From an uncultured Clostridia bacterium (GTDB lineage: Bacteria; Bacillota; Clostridia; Oscillospirales; Oscillospiraceae), in assembly GCA_930990965.1 (NCBI GenBank), contig CAKNRQ010000004.1:1-64000 (forward strand): a stretch of 64,000 nucleotides of DNA, read 5' to 3'. The notes below the pieces were generated by a model. The model did not search any database. It worked only from the letters and a program-made list of their open reading frames with translations, and had not been told where the DNA came from. The translations under genes were made by a program, and so were the position numbers. Positions 33,749-41,892 of the stretch are shown here, one piece after another. Within the stretch, counting starts at the first letter, position 1. The number at the start of each line of letters is the position of its first letter.

Positions 33749-34705
33749 TCATACGAGCCGGTTCCAGGGCTCTCGGCCTTCGAACACATCTATCACGGCC
33801 TTCGCGGTGGCGAGGCCGGTATCGCGGTAATTTTCGTAGGTTTCGCCTGAGGAATGCGGGGTGCCAATGAAATTGGGCAAGGAGAAAAGCGGGTCATTCA
33901 AATCAGCAGGCTCCTTGTTGTATACATCGGTGGCGTAGCCCCTGAGCTTGCCGGAGACCAGTGCGTCATACATGGCCTTGTTGTCAACCAGCGGCGCTCG
34001 GGCGGTGTTGATGACATAGGCGCCGTCCTTCATTTTGGCTATGCTCTCCGCGTTTATTATGTTTTTTGTCTCGGGGGCGACCGGCAGGTGGATGAGGATA
34101 TAGTCGCTTGTGCTCAACACCTCGTCCAGATCAGTGGTGATACGCGCACCCAGAGATTCTGCCAGCTCAGTTTTCAAGGAGCGGTTGTAGACCAGAATGT
34201 CTGTCTTAAAGCCTTTGAGTTTCTTTATGGTCTTTTGTGCAATGGCGCCAAAGCCCAGGACGCCTATCCTCTTTCCCGGCAGTTCATTGAATATGGTGCG
34301 GGACCATATACCGGCTTTTTGGGTTTTGTTCAGCCGGGGAATCTCGCGTATAAGCGCCATCAACAGGGAAACTGTCATTTCAGCCACGGCATTGGAGTTG
34401 ATGCCCGGGCAGTTCGTGACGTACACGCCGTGCCTTTTGGCTGCGTCGAGGTCTATGCTGTCATAGCCGACGCCGAAGCGGGCAATAACTTTCAGATTTG
34501 GAGCGTTGTCAAAAAGCTCGTCGTCCCACGTCTCTCCGTGCGCAATCAGCCCATCAATATCCCCGACAGCCGCCAGCATTTCATCCCTGGTGAACATCCG
34601 GCTGCCCCGGTTCATGACGACGTCGCAGCCGTAGCCTCTCAGCATTTTCAGGCCGTCAGAGCAGAGAGTTTCGTAATTTGTCGCTGTAATCAGTACTTTT
34701 TTCAT
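33749..34705 (-). CDS. D-2-hydroxyacid dehydrogenase, copy 2
   Basis: This 318-residue enzyme has ARFGVGYDSIDLDAAKRHGV, NAVAEMTVSLLMALIR, the NAD loop IGVLGFGAIAQKTIKKL, VINTARAPLVDNKAM with the catalytic Arg, and DVYNKEPADLNDPLF with the catalytic Glu. The active-site region near the C-terminus reads TPHSSGETYEN, the same pattern as copy 3 next door. The pair probably oxidise or reduce related sugar acids brought in by the TRAP system. Confidence 0.9.
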   Translation of the reverse strand: MKKVLITATNYETLCSDGLKMLRGYGCDVVMNRGSRMFTRDEMLAAVGDIDGLIAHGETWDDELFDNAPNLKVIARFGVGYDSIDLDAAKRHGVYVTNCPGINSNAVAEMTVSLLMALIREIPRLNKTQKAGIWSRTIFNELPGKRIGVLGFGAIAQKTIKKLKGFKTDILVYNRSLKTELAESLGARITTDLDEVLSTSDYILIHLPVAPETKNIINAESIAKMKDGAYVINTARAPLVDNKAMYDALVSGKLRGYATDVYNKEPADLNDPLFSLPNFIGTPHSSGETYENYRDTGLATAKAVIDVFEGREPWNRLV

Positions 34706-34742
34706 GAGTCAATTCTCCTCCATCAACCATGCGCTGTGAAAC

Positions 34743-35693
34743 TCAGACCTGACGGTTTTTGGGCTCTCTGCCCTCGAAGAAGTCGATAATTATCTGCGAT
34801 GTGGCGCGGCCATAGTTGGCCATGCACTCATATGCATCGCCGGAGATGTGCGGCGTGCAGCAGTAGTCGTCATACTGGAACAGCGGGTTGTCGGCGCGTG
34901 GAGGCTCGTCCTCGAACACGTCGGTGCCATAACCGCCGATTTTGCCGCTGGCCAGGCCGCGGGCAACTGCCGCCTCGTCTGCGACCTTGCCGCGGGCGGT
35001 GTTGACTATGCACACCCCGTCTTTCATCTTTGCGATGGTCTCATCGTTTATCATGTGGTAAGTGTCGGGGAAGAGGGGCACAGAGAGCGTCATGTAGTCG
35101 CTCCTGCTTATGATTTCTTCAAACGACACAAACTCCACGCCAAGAGCGGCGGCCGCTTCAGCGTTGGGGTACTTGTCCCAGGCTATGATGTTGAGGTCGA
35201 AGCCGGACATCTTTTCTGCCACAGCCTGGCCGATGTTGCCGAATCCAAGTATGCCGAGCGTCCGGCCCGCCATCTCGTGAGTTATTACCCTGGGCCAGCC
35301 ACCTTCCTGAACCGCATAGACCTGCTGTGGAATTTTCTTGACGACGCTCAGCAGGTGCGCCACGGCGTGTTCTGCGACAGAATTCGCGTTGACTCCGGCG
35401 CAGTTTGCGATGACGACTCCGTGGCGCTTGGCCGCATCCAGGTCAAAGTTGTCCATGCCTGTGCCGACCTTCGCAATGACCTTGAGCTTGGGAGCGGCGG
35501 CAAACGAGGCCTCTGTCCACGGCTCGTTGTCTGCCACCACGGCATCCACGTCTTTAATGTCCTCTATGAGCTCTTCCTGGGTGTACTTTCTGCCGTGCGG
35601 ATTCATTTTGAGTTCAAATCCGTACTCACGAAGGGCCTGTACGCCAGGCCAGCAGTACTTTTCGTAGTTTAGCAAACAACATAACGCTTTCAT
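34743..35693 (-). CDS. D-2-hydroxyacid dehydrogenase, copy 3
   Basis: This 316-residue paralogue shows AKVGTGMDNFDLDAAKRHGV, NSVAEHAVAHLLSVVKKI, LGILGFGNIGQAVAEKM, VNTARGKVADEAAV and DVFEDEPPRADNPLF. Its close similarity in order and motifs to the adjacent gene points to a tandem duplication followed by divergence. It is preceded by the FGGY kinase gene in the same operon. Confidence 0.9.
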   Translation of the reverse strand: MKALCCLLNYEKYCWPGVQALREYGFELKMNPHGRKYTQEELIEDIKDVDAVVADNEPWTEASFAAAPKLKVIAKVGTGMDNFDLDAAKRHGVVIANCAGVNANSVAEHAVAHLLSVVKKIPQQVYAVQEGGWPRVITHEMAGRTLGILGFGNIGQAVAEKMSGFDLNIIAWDKYPNAEAAAALGVEFVSFEEIISRSDYMTLSVPLFPDTYHMINDETIAKMKDGVCIVNTARGKVADEAAVARGLASGKIGGYGTDVFEDEPPRADNPLFQYDDYCCTPHISGDAYECMANYGRATSQIIIDFFEGREPKNRQV

Positions 35694-35747
35694 GTCTTTT
35701 CCTCTCTCTTGTAGTTCCGTTTGATATTTTTGCTATATAAACTCTTC

Positions 35748-37160
35748 TTATAGCTCGTTATAAAATTCCAAATATTTTTCGAACTTGTCTTTGTACATAG
35801 CTCTCTTGTCAAGGTCAGGCTCGATACATCCGGTGGGCGGCAAGGCGTAACCTTCTATGCTTTCTATGATTTTCAGTCTCTCCTTGGCCAAGATAACACC
35901 GCCCATGAGGGAAGCGTGCTTACAGGGGTCGATTTCTATCGTGCGGCCAAATATGTCCGCGCACATCTGGGACCAGAGCTTGGAGTTTAGTATTCCACCT
36001 GACAGGCGAATGTGATCAGGCTCGCCGTGCTCTTGTATCAGGTCTAGATAACACTGATAGAGGTTAAAGAGAATGCCCTCTTCTATGCCGAGGTACATGT
36101 CGTACAGGTCATGCTGCGGACAAAGGTTCTTGAAACCGCCCCTGATACCGTCCCGCCAGCCGGGACAGCGTTCGCCAAACACGAACGGAAGAAATACCGG
36201 GGTGTTTTGCAGCGTTTTTATGTCGTTTTCAATTTCGGAATATGTAACTTCATCCCCGAACGCCAGCTTCTTGAACCAGTCCAAGCAGTTGGTGGCGCCG
36301 TTAGTTGCCGCACCAACGAGCCAGGTGGAAGGAGACCTGTAGCACCACGTCCTGCCCTGCGGCGATAGCTTTGGCCGTTCAGAGACCATACGCATGGCGC
36401 CACTGGTGCCCACAGAGAAAGTCATTGTACCTGCGTGTAGCGCACCGGAGCCTGTGTGATTCAGTGCGCCGTCTGCACATGTTGCGATGACGGGTATTCC
36501 ACTGCCAATTCCCAGCTTTTTTGCCGCCTCTTCGCAGAGAGTAAATTGGTCTCTATAAGTGCAAACCGGTGGCAACTGTTGGCGGGAGAGTCCCAGTTCT
36601 TCAAGCAGCGCTGCGTCATAAGTGAGCTCGTGTGTGTTCATAAGGCCGGAACCTGACAACATGCAATCGGTGACAGCCCAGTTCCCGGTTATGCGGCAGT
36701 TGTTGTAGCTGCCCTGGCCCATGGCACAGTATTTGCCCAGATCCAAGCTCTCTGATAGCTTTTTAAGCTTGAAAAATGGGTATATGGCGTTTACCATGCA
36801 GCCGGTAGTTTCATAGTACTGTTGGGTGTATGAGGCGTCGTCCCGGTATCGGGTGCAGAGCTCATCGCCCAAATTGTTCGACCACTGGTACATCGGCGTC
36901 ACAGGGCAGAATTTCTTGTCGAAGAGGCCTATGCTGTGCCACGCGCTGCACAGCGCTATGATGTCAACCCGGCGGCCCCTCACTATTTCCCGCCCCACGG
37001 CTAACATCTGTTCAAAAACGTGTTCAGGGTTAAAAAGCGTGAGCTCACCCGGAAAATCGGGTTCGTATGGGCGGGAGCACACGTCATAGCTCTCATGTTC
37101 GGTGTCATAGTACATTGCCTTAGCCGATGATGTGCTGCACTCCAAAACTAGAACAAACAT
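35748..37160 (-). CDS. FGGY family carbohydrate kinase
   Basis: This 470-residue kinase begins with the ASKHA loop VLECSTSSAKAMYYD and has ATCADGALNHTGSGALH and MTFSVGTSGAMRMV in the second domain, as in gluconokinase/xylulokinase-type enzymes, and HIRLSGGILNSKLWSQM near the end. The ATG at 37160 has AAAGGA at good spacing; an in-frame GTG at 37178 overlaps that site. It is the first gene of the long minus-strand sugar-acid operon. Which hydroxyl it phosphorylates cannot be read from the sequence. Confidence 0.9.
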   Translation of the reverse strand: MFVLVLECSTSSAKAMYYDTEHESYDVCSRPYEPDFPGELTLFNPEHVFEQMLAVGREIVRGRRVDIIALCSAWHSIGLFDKKFCPVTPMYQWSNNLGDELCTRYRDDASYTQQYYETTGCMVNAIYPFFKLKKLSESLDLGKYCAMGQGSYNNCRITGNWAVTDCMLSGSGLMNTHELTYDAALLEELGLSRQQLPPVCTYRDQFTLCEEAAKKLGIGSGIPVIATCADGALNHTGSGALHAGTMTFSVGTSGAMRMVSERPKLSPQGRTWCYRSPSTWLVGAATNGATNCLDWFKKLAFGDEVTYSEIENDIKTLQNTPVFLPFVFGERCPGWRDGIRGGFKNLCPQHDLYDMYLGIEEGILFNLYQCYLDLIQEHGEPDHIRLSGGILNSKLWSQMCADIFGRTIEIDPCKHASLMGGVILAKERLKIIESIEGYALPPTGCIEPDLDKRAMYKDKFEKYLEFYNEL

Positions 37161-37178
37161 ATACCAATATCCTTTCAC

Positions 37179-37572
37179 GACATCAGCGCAAGGCGTACGC
37201 TATAAAAAACAGCTCAGCCATAAGGCGTTGCTACAAATGGATTAAAAAATATAATTAGATAGAAATAAAATATTATTTTGCTAACAATTAATTTTATAGC
37301 ATTTCATAAAGATAAAATCAATCATTTTTGCGCTAGATAATATTTTTCAGCGTTTTAAATAGATTTGTTTTTGCTTATTTGTAATATTCGTTTAACAAAA
37401 AATTATAAAATCCAAATTAATTGGTTTATTAATACAGATTTAGAAAAGAAATATTTTAATTATAAATGTAGCAATAAAAATATTTTTTCGAATATTTAAA
37501 TAAAAAGGTAATGCGATACAAATTGCAAAACTTAACTGCACAACAATTGAAATAAGTTGCATACAAAAAAAC
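37179..37572. other. Very AT-rich non-coding stretch upstream of the FGGY kinase operon
   Basis: About 390 bp of strongly AT-rich DNA in an otherwise GC-rich window. It must hold the promoter of the long sugar-acid operon, and several TATA-like elements exist on the minus strand, but none stands out. No gene or RNA is visible. Confidence 0.6.
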
Positions 37573-37609
37573 AAAAAAATAGCTGCCCTACTAAGGCAGC
37601 TATTTTTTT
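37573..37609. terminator. Bidirectional terminator
   Basis: AATAGCTGCC-CTACTAA-GGCAGCTATT is flanked by an A-run on the left and a T-run on the right. It ends the small secreted-protein gene (minus strand) or shields the AT-rich region. Confidence 0.87.
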
Positions 37610-37652
37610 GTTTTAAATTATTTGCTTGATAACCAAGCACGCTGGGGAGCTC

Positions 37653-38132
37653 TTAACGCAGTTCACCGACGGCTTCGTTGATGCTGAGGGTCAACACGTC
37701 GTCAAGCAGGCGCATGGTGTAGACCAGACCGTCTGCACGGCAGCTCCAGGAGAGCATGCCGGAGGCTTCGGATTCGGGAAGAGCCTGCATTTCGGTGCCG
37801 GTGTATTCAGCGACACGGTCCAGCCATGTTTCAACGCCGTCATCGCCGCTGTGCAGCCACACGGATACGGCATCTATAGTGCCATCGCCGCCGTCAAGCG
37901 CGTAAACTTTTACGACTTCACCGTAGAGCTTGGTTTCATAAACCATACCCAGCTCGGTGGAGCCGTCTTCCGTGGTATACACTTCGCCTTCGCCGAACAC
38001 CGTGCCGGCGGTGGAGTTGCCGAGCAGAGCGGCGGCGTCATCGAGGCTCAGCAAAGATTCGGCAGGCGCGCTGCCCATGAGCAGCATTACCGCAATTACG
38101 CCGGAAATGACGGTGGTGAAAAGCCTTTTCAT
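37653..38132 (-). CDS. Small secreted protein of unknown function
   Basis: This 159-residue protein has a Sec signal peptide (MKRLFTTVISGVIAVMLLMG, cleavage near SAPAES). The mature part is acidic and contains MVYETKLYGEVVKVYALDGG and WLDRVAEYTG. I do not recognise a family. It lies 26 bases after the SLH-transglutaminase gene on the same strand, so the two are probably co-transcribed and both act outside the membrane. Confidence 0.75.
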   Translation of the reverse strand: MKRLFTTVISGVIAVMLLMGSAPAESLLSLDDAAALLGNSTAGTVFGEGEVYTTEDGSTELGMVYETKLYGEVVKVYALDGGDGTIDAVSVWLHSGDDGVETWLDRVAEYTGTEMQALPESEASGMLSWSCRADGLVYTMRLLDDVLTLSINEAVGELR

Positions 38133-38158
38133 ATTGATTCTCCTTTACGGAAAAGATT

Positions 38159-39685
38159 CTATTTGGTGAGGAGCTCAACGAAGCTCCTGTCCCAGACATA
38201 ACGTGTAAGTTCGTCAGCAGTCACGTTGAAGCAGTTGTACCAGTAGTCAGCACGTCCACGGTCGCTGGTGGGGTCAAAGTAACGCCACTCGCCGTCCACA
38301 TGCGCTATGCACCACATGTGGTACTCGCTTCCCATACTGCCGCTGACGGTATAGCAAGTGATACCGGCCTTCTGCAGCAGAAGCTGATAGGCCTGTGCGT
38401 AGCCGCCGCAGATTGCCAGGTTGTCGTGCAGCGCGCCGTAGGCGGTCTGCGACTCGTAGGGCATGTTTTCGCGGTCGGCGTAATAACGCTGGTCGTAAAC
38501 GACGTTTTCAGTGATGTAGGTGTAGAGCGCCTCGGCCTTTTCAAGCTCAGTCATCCCGTCGGTGATAAGTTCATCGACGATCTCCTGGGCCAGTTTGTCC
38601 GTTTCCTCCAACATTTCCAGAGACTCAGCGCGGCTGGAGGCGCCGACAGTGGTGAAGGTTATAGCGGTTGCATCGCTGTTAAGCTGGCAGAGGATCCAAC
38701 TTCCACCGGCCTGCTGCAGCGCCTTGTTCATGTCATCGACGGTCATCGAGGGGTCGGTGATGCGTATATTCACGCTCTCGCTGTCCAGCGATCCGGCCGC
38801 GACGCCTATCAGCTCGTTGAGGCTGCCGACGCTGATGCCTTCAAAGCCCTCAGGATAATTGCCCGTGCGGTATGGCATATACGAGAAAGTGCAGCGCAGC
38901 TCAGTGCCATTGAGCTCTACGCTCATATGGTAGGCATACTTGAGCTCGGGCTCATCGGAGAGTATGGAGTTGTAGACGTTTATTATATCTATCTCGGTCA
39001 GAGTACCGGCTGAAGATATATCGAACACAGGCGGCTGCGCGGCATCCTCCATGGCCTGCATGAGCCGGGTTTTCAGCTCTTCGCTGCTGCTGACCTTCAC
39101 GGCTTCGCCGCTGATGCCCTCTGTGCGCTCTATCATGGCCACGGCCTCAACCACGATTATCGTGTCTCGCGGCGCCAGGGTGTCCTCGGCCCTGCCGTCC
39201 ATGATGCCGTTGGCAACACACCAGGCCATCGCGTCACGGGCCCAGCCGGAGACGGAGCCTGCGTCGGCAAAGCTTTCAAGCGCAGATGCGCTGACGTCCG
39301 GCGATCCTGCGGCACGGTAGAGGATGGCGGCGAATTCTTCGCGGGCCACGGCGCGGGACGGCTCATAGCTGGTTTCGCTCACGCCGTCAATGATGCCGTT
39401 CTCCGCTGCCCAGGCGATGGCGTCCGCATAGCGCTCGGGCGTATCCTCAAAGGGGGAACTGCTGTTAGGAACCGGGCTCCCGGCGGCCTCGTAGAGCAAC
39501 TGCGCCGCATGGGCTCTAGATACTTGCATATATGGTGCGGATATGAAAGCTTCTCCTATGTCGTTGGCTATGGCCCAGTCCTTGTACGGCTGCGCCCAAT
39601 CAGGCCAGGCACTGCTTCCGGAGGCTCCAGCCGCGCAAGTGAGAATAACCGCGCACAGGAGAAATACCGCTGCTGTCCTTTTCAT
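38159..39685 (-). CDS. SLH-domain surface protein with transglutaminase-like domain
   Basis: This 508-residue exported protein has a signal peptide (MKRTAAVFLLCAVIL), three SLH modules (about residues 30-200, such as ERYADAIAWAAENGIIDG and ARDAMAWCVANGIMDG) that bind cell-wall polymers, a middle region of about 150 residues, and a C-terminal transglutaminase-like domain. The catalytic triad is visible: Cys in NLAICGGYAQAY, His in YHMWCIAHVDGEW and Asp in RYFDPTSDRG. It probably acts as a wall-bound protease or crosslinker. The ATG at 39685 follows TTGGAG. A divergent TetR regulator has a site over its promoter. Confidence 0.9.
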   Translation of the reverse strand: MKRTAAVFLLCAVILTCAAGASGSSAWPDWAQPYKDWAIANDIGEAFISAPYMQVSRAHAAQLLYEAAGSPVPNSSSPFEDTPERYADAIAWAAENGIIDGVSETSYEPSRAVAREEFAAILYRAAGSPDVSASALESFADAGSVSGWARDAMAWCVANGIMDGRAEDTLAPRDTIIVVEAVAMIERTEGISGEAVKVSSSEELKTRLMQAMEDAAQPPVFDISSAGTLTEIDIINVYNSILSDEPELKYAYHMSVELNGTELRCTFSYMPYRTGNYPEGFEGISVGSLNELIGVAAGSLDSESVNIRITDPSMTVDDMNKALQQAGGSWILCQLNSDATAITFTTVGASSRAESLEMLEETDKLAQEIVDELITDGMTELEKAEALYTYITENVVYDQRYYADRENMPYESQTAYGALHDNLAICGGYAQAYQLLLQKAGITCYTVSGSMGSEYHMWCIAHVDGEWRYFDPTSDRGRADYWYNCFNVTADELTRYVWDRSFVELLTK

Positions 39686-39727
39686 TAAGCTCACTCCAAC
39701 AAAATAAACTGCTTGGTTTGTTTTTAT

Positions 39728-39756
39728 ATCATACAACAAACAGACCAGTTGGTCAA
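39728..39756 (-). promoter_or_regulatory. Promoter of the SLH-transglutaminase gene with TetR-type operator
   Basis: On the minus strand TTGACC (39756-39751) and TATGAT (39733-39728) are 17 bp apart. The dyad GACCA-GT-TGGTC at 39743-39754 covers the -35 box, consistent with repression by the divergent TetR protein. Confidence 0.7.
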
Positions 39757-39764
39757 TAATAACC

Positions 39765-39793
39765 TTGCCGAACGAAGAAATGTTTGTTATACT
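39765..39793 (+). promoter_or_regulatory. Promoter of the TetR gene
   Basis: TTGCCG (39765-39770) and TATACT (39788-39793) are 17 bp apart, 23 bp before the tetR-type start and next to the GACCA/TGGTC dyad. Confidence 0.65.
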
Positions 39794-39816
39794 TTAATAA
39801 ATACGGAGGTGTGGGA

Positions 39817-40398
39817 ATGAAACAGGAGGAAAAAAACAGGAGGAGCCGGGAGCTTATACTTACTTACGCTTTTGAGGAATTTGCCGCGCACGGTTACTCC
39901 GGCGCGGGGTTAAACCAGATTTGTACACGTGGGCATATTTCCAAAGGGTTGCTGTACCACTATTACGCGGGCAAGGACGCGCTATATATGGCCTGCGTGG
40001 AGCGGCTTTTTACGGAGATGACGGCTGCGCTGCGTGAGCTGATAGATCCGGAACATGTGACGGTGGAGGGGTACTTTGAGGCTCGAATGCGCTTTTTCCG
40101 CGATCATCCACAGCACAGGCAGCTCTTTTACGACGTGCTTATGTATCCACAGAGCCATCTGGCAGAGCAGATACATAAGTGCCGCGAAGGCTTCGACAGA
40201 TTCAACGACAATGCGCTGAGAGCCTTGCTTTCACGTGAAAAGCTCGCGGACGGGGTGACGATTGAGGAGGCCATAGGCCAGTTCAGGTCTTTCGTGAACT
40301 TTCTCGGCGTCTATGTCCGAGACAGCTCCAATGCCGATGCTGAACAAAAAACGAGCGCGCTGCTGCGAACCTTGCTCTACGGCCTGATCTCCAGATGA
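39817..40398 (+). CDS. TetR/AcrR family transcriptional regulator
   Basis: This 193-residue regulator has the TetR helix-turn-helix near the N-terminus (LILTYAFEEFAAHGYSGAGL, ICTRGHISKGLLYHYYAGKD) and an all-helical ligand domain. The ATG at 39817 follows ACGGAGG; an upstream in-frame start at 39784 lies inside the promoter. It diverges from the SLH-transglutaminase gene and is the likely repressor of that gene and of itself. Confidence 0.93.
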   Translation: MKQEEKNRRSRELILTYAFEEFAAHGYSGAGLNQICTRGHISKGLLYHYYAGKDALYMACVERLFTEMTAALRELIDPEHVTVEGYFEARMRFFRDHPQHRQLFYDVLMYPQSHLAEQIHKCREGFDRFNDNALRALLSREKLADGVTIEEAIGQFRSFVNFLGVYVRDSSNADAEQKTSALLRTLLYGLISR

Positions 40399-40409
40399 GT
40401 GTGAAAAGC

Positions 40410-40442
40410 AAAACAGGAGGCCCATACAGGGCCTCCTGTTTT
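40410..40442. terminator. Bidirectional terminator between the TetR and YgjP-like genes
   Basis: AAAACAGGAGGCCC-ATACA-GGGCCTCCTGTTTT is a perfect 14-bp stem with A- and T-rich flanks, suited to both convergent genes. Confidence 0.88.
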
Positions 40443-40457
40443 GCTGTATATTGAGAG

Positions 40458-41147
40458 CTAGACGGTGGAACGCAGCAGGGAGCGGGCATCATTTTCACGG
40501 GGGTACACGCTGCGCACCAGCGCGTGAAAGTCGGGACCGTGGCCGTGGATACGCAAATGCGTGAGCTCGTGCGCCACTACGTATTCGAGGCATTCCGGCG
40601 GCTTGGCGGCCAGCGCGAGCGAGAAGCGCACAGTGCCGCGCGCCGGAGTACAGCTGCCCCAGCGCGAGCGCATGTCGCGCAGCGACCACCGGGGCGCGGC
40701 TACGTCCAGCGCCGCGGCGTATTTCGAGACGAGCGGCGGTATGGCGCGCTCGAGCTCGCGGCGGTAGAGCGTGAGCAGCGCGGCGTGCCGTGCTTCGGCG
40801 CCGCTATCTTCCGGCGCGCTCAGGACTATGTATTCGCCGTCAAACTGAGCGCCTGGCTTTCCGGATACGACGCGCAGGGGGCATTTGACGCCCCAAAGGG
40901 GTACGAGTTCGCCGTTGGCGTATTGCACTGCGCCGCGCTCGAGAAACTTCGCACGGTGCTCACGCACCCAGTCCGCGCGCTCGTTGGCCAGACGCAGAGC
41001 TGTCTCGCGGCTCATGCGCCAGGGCGCGACGGCCTCTACGGAGCCATCGGGTTTCACGCTTATGCGGAAGAGTTTCACAGCACGGTGGCAGAGCGTGATG
41101 GGTATGCCGTTATTCAAGACTGCGGAATAAGTGCGCTGGTTGCGCAA
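40458..41147 (-). CDS. YgjP-like metallopeptidase (DUF45/WLM clan)
   Basis: This 229-residue protein has the zinc motif in EYVVAHELTHLRIHGHGPDF (HExxH with a third ligand His in the following GHG/FH stretch) and SLRDMRSRWGSC upstream, both typical of the YgjP/DUF45 family. Its cellular role is not established. The start is taken as TTG at 41147 after GGAG, since ATG codons just upstream are in another frame. It is followed on the same strand by nothing and preceded by an XRE gene. Confidence 0.85.
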   Translation of the reverse strand: MRNQRTYSAVLNNGIPITLCHRAVKLFRISVKPDGSVEAVAPWRMSRETALRLANERADWVREHRAKFLERGAVQYANGELVPLWGVKCPLRVVSGKPGAQFDGEYIVLSAPEDSGAEARHAALLTLYRRELERAIPPLVSKYAAALDVAAPRWSLRDMRSRWGSCTPARGTVRFSLALAAKPPECLEYVVAHELTHLRIHGHGPDFHALVRSVYPRENDARSLLRSTV

Positions 41148-41165
41148 GCCATATCATCTCCATAT

Positions 41166-41597
41166 TTATTTGCCGCCTTCAAAGGGCCGGGCTGCCATAA
41201 AACCTGCCAGAAGTATCAGTCCCCAGAGTATGAACCCGTCGGTGACTGTCGAGACACCGATTCCCGAGCCGCCCAGCACAAAAAATTCCATCATGATATA
41301 GACAAAAACCAAGCCGCCGAAACACAGGAGTATGGCGTACAGCAGCGCGCAGGCCAGAGCTCGGAGCGTGGGGCTGCCGGCAAGCTTAGTGGATTGCCCG
41401 ACGCCGTATATGAGCCCTGCTGTGTCAGTTTCCAACGCGGCGGCTATGCGCTCCAACGTGGCGAGGTCTGGGTTCGACGCGCTGCGCTCCCAGTTGCTCA
41501 CGGTCTGGCGCGTGACGCCGAGCGCTTCGGCTAACTGCTCCTGGTTCATGCCGCGCGCCAATCGCGCATGTTTGATGTTTCTGGCTATGTCCGTCAT
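41166..41597 (-). CDS. XRE family regulator with membrane segments
   Basis: This 143-residue protein has an N-terminal helix-turn-helix (ARLARGMNQEQLAEALGVTR, then TVSNWERSASNPDLATLERI) and two hydrophobic segments in the C-terminal half (LLYAILLCFGGLVFVYIMM and GFILWGLILLAGFMA). It would be a membrane-tethered DNA-binding protein. The perfect 11-bp inverted repeat that spans its own -10 box suggests autoregulation. Confidence 0.88.
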   Translation of the reverse strand: MTDIARNIKHARLARGMNQEQLAEALGVTRQTVSNWERSASNPDLATLERIAAALETDTAGLIYGVGQSTKLAGSPTLRALACALLYAILLCFGGLVFVYIMMEFFVLGGSGIGVSTVTDGFILWGLILLAGFMAARPFEGGK

Positions 41598-41602
41598 AGA
41601 AT

Positions 41603-41649
41603 TGCCCCCTTACACGCCAATTATAGCCGGTAAGGGGGCAGCTTTACAA
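41603..41649 (-). promoter_or_regulatory. XRE gene promoter embedded in an 11-bp inverted repeat
   Basis: TGCCCCCTTAC (41603-41613) and GTAAGGGGGCA (41630-41640) are perfect complements flanking the minus-strand -10 box TATAAT (41625-41620); TTGTAA (41649-41644) is the -35 at 18 bp. Binding there would block transcription, and the transcript's 5' end could also fold. Confidence 0.7.
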
Positions 41650-41693
41650 GCAAAACGCCTTTGACATCGCGCAAAATGCTGCGCGACAGGGCT

Positions 41694-41882
41694 CTATTCG
41701 GGCAGCACCGTGTCTATTACGACAGCGCCGTTCCTGTCGAGCAGCGGTGTGAGGCCGGAGACGCCGGTGTCTATGGTGAGCAGGTAGTTGACGCCTGTCT
41801 CGGTGTCGACGACTATTTGAACGGCGCCAAAACCAAGGGACTGCTCCTCTTTGACCACAAAACGCTTTTTCTTGTCGCGCAT
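41694..41882 (-). CDS. Small DUF6440-like protein
   Basis: This 62-residue protein has VQIVVDTETGVNYLLTIDTG followed by SGLTPLLDRNGAVVI, a pattern I recall from DUF6440 proteins of Firmicutes; function unknown. No signal peptide or helix is predicted. It starts 10 bases after the stop of the corrinoid fusion gene on the same strand and may be co-transcribed with it. Confidence 0.65.
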   Translation of the reverse strand: MRDKKKRFVVKEEQSLGFGAVQIVVDTETGVNYLLTIDTGVSGLTPLLDRNGAVVIDTVLPE

Positions 41883-41892
41883 AATATCCCCC

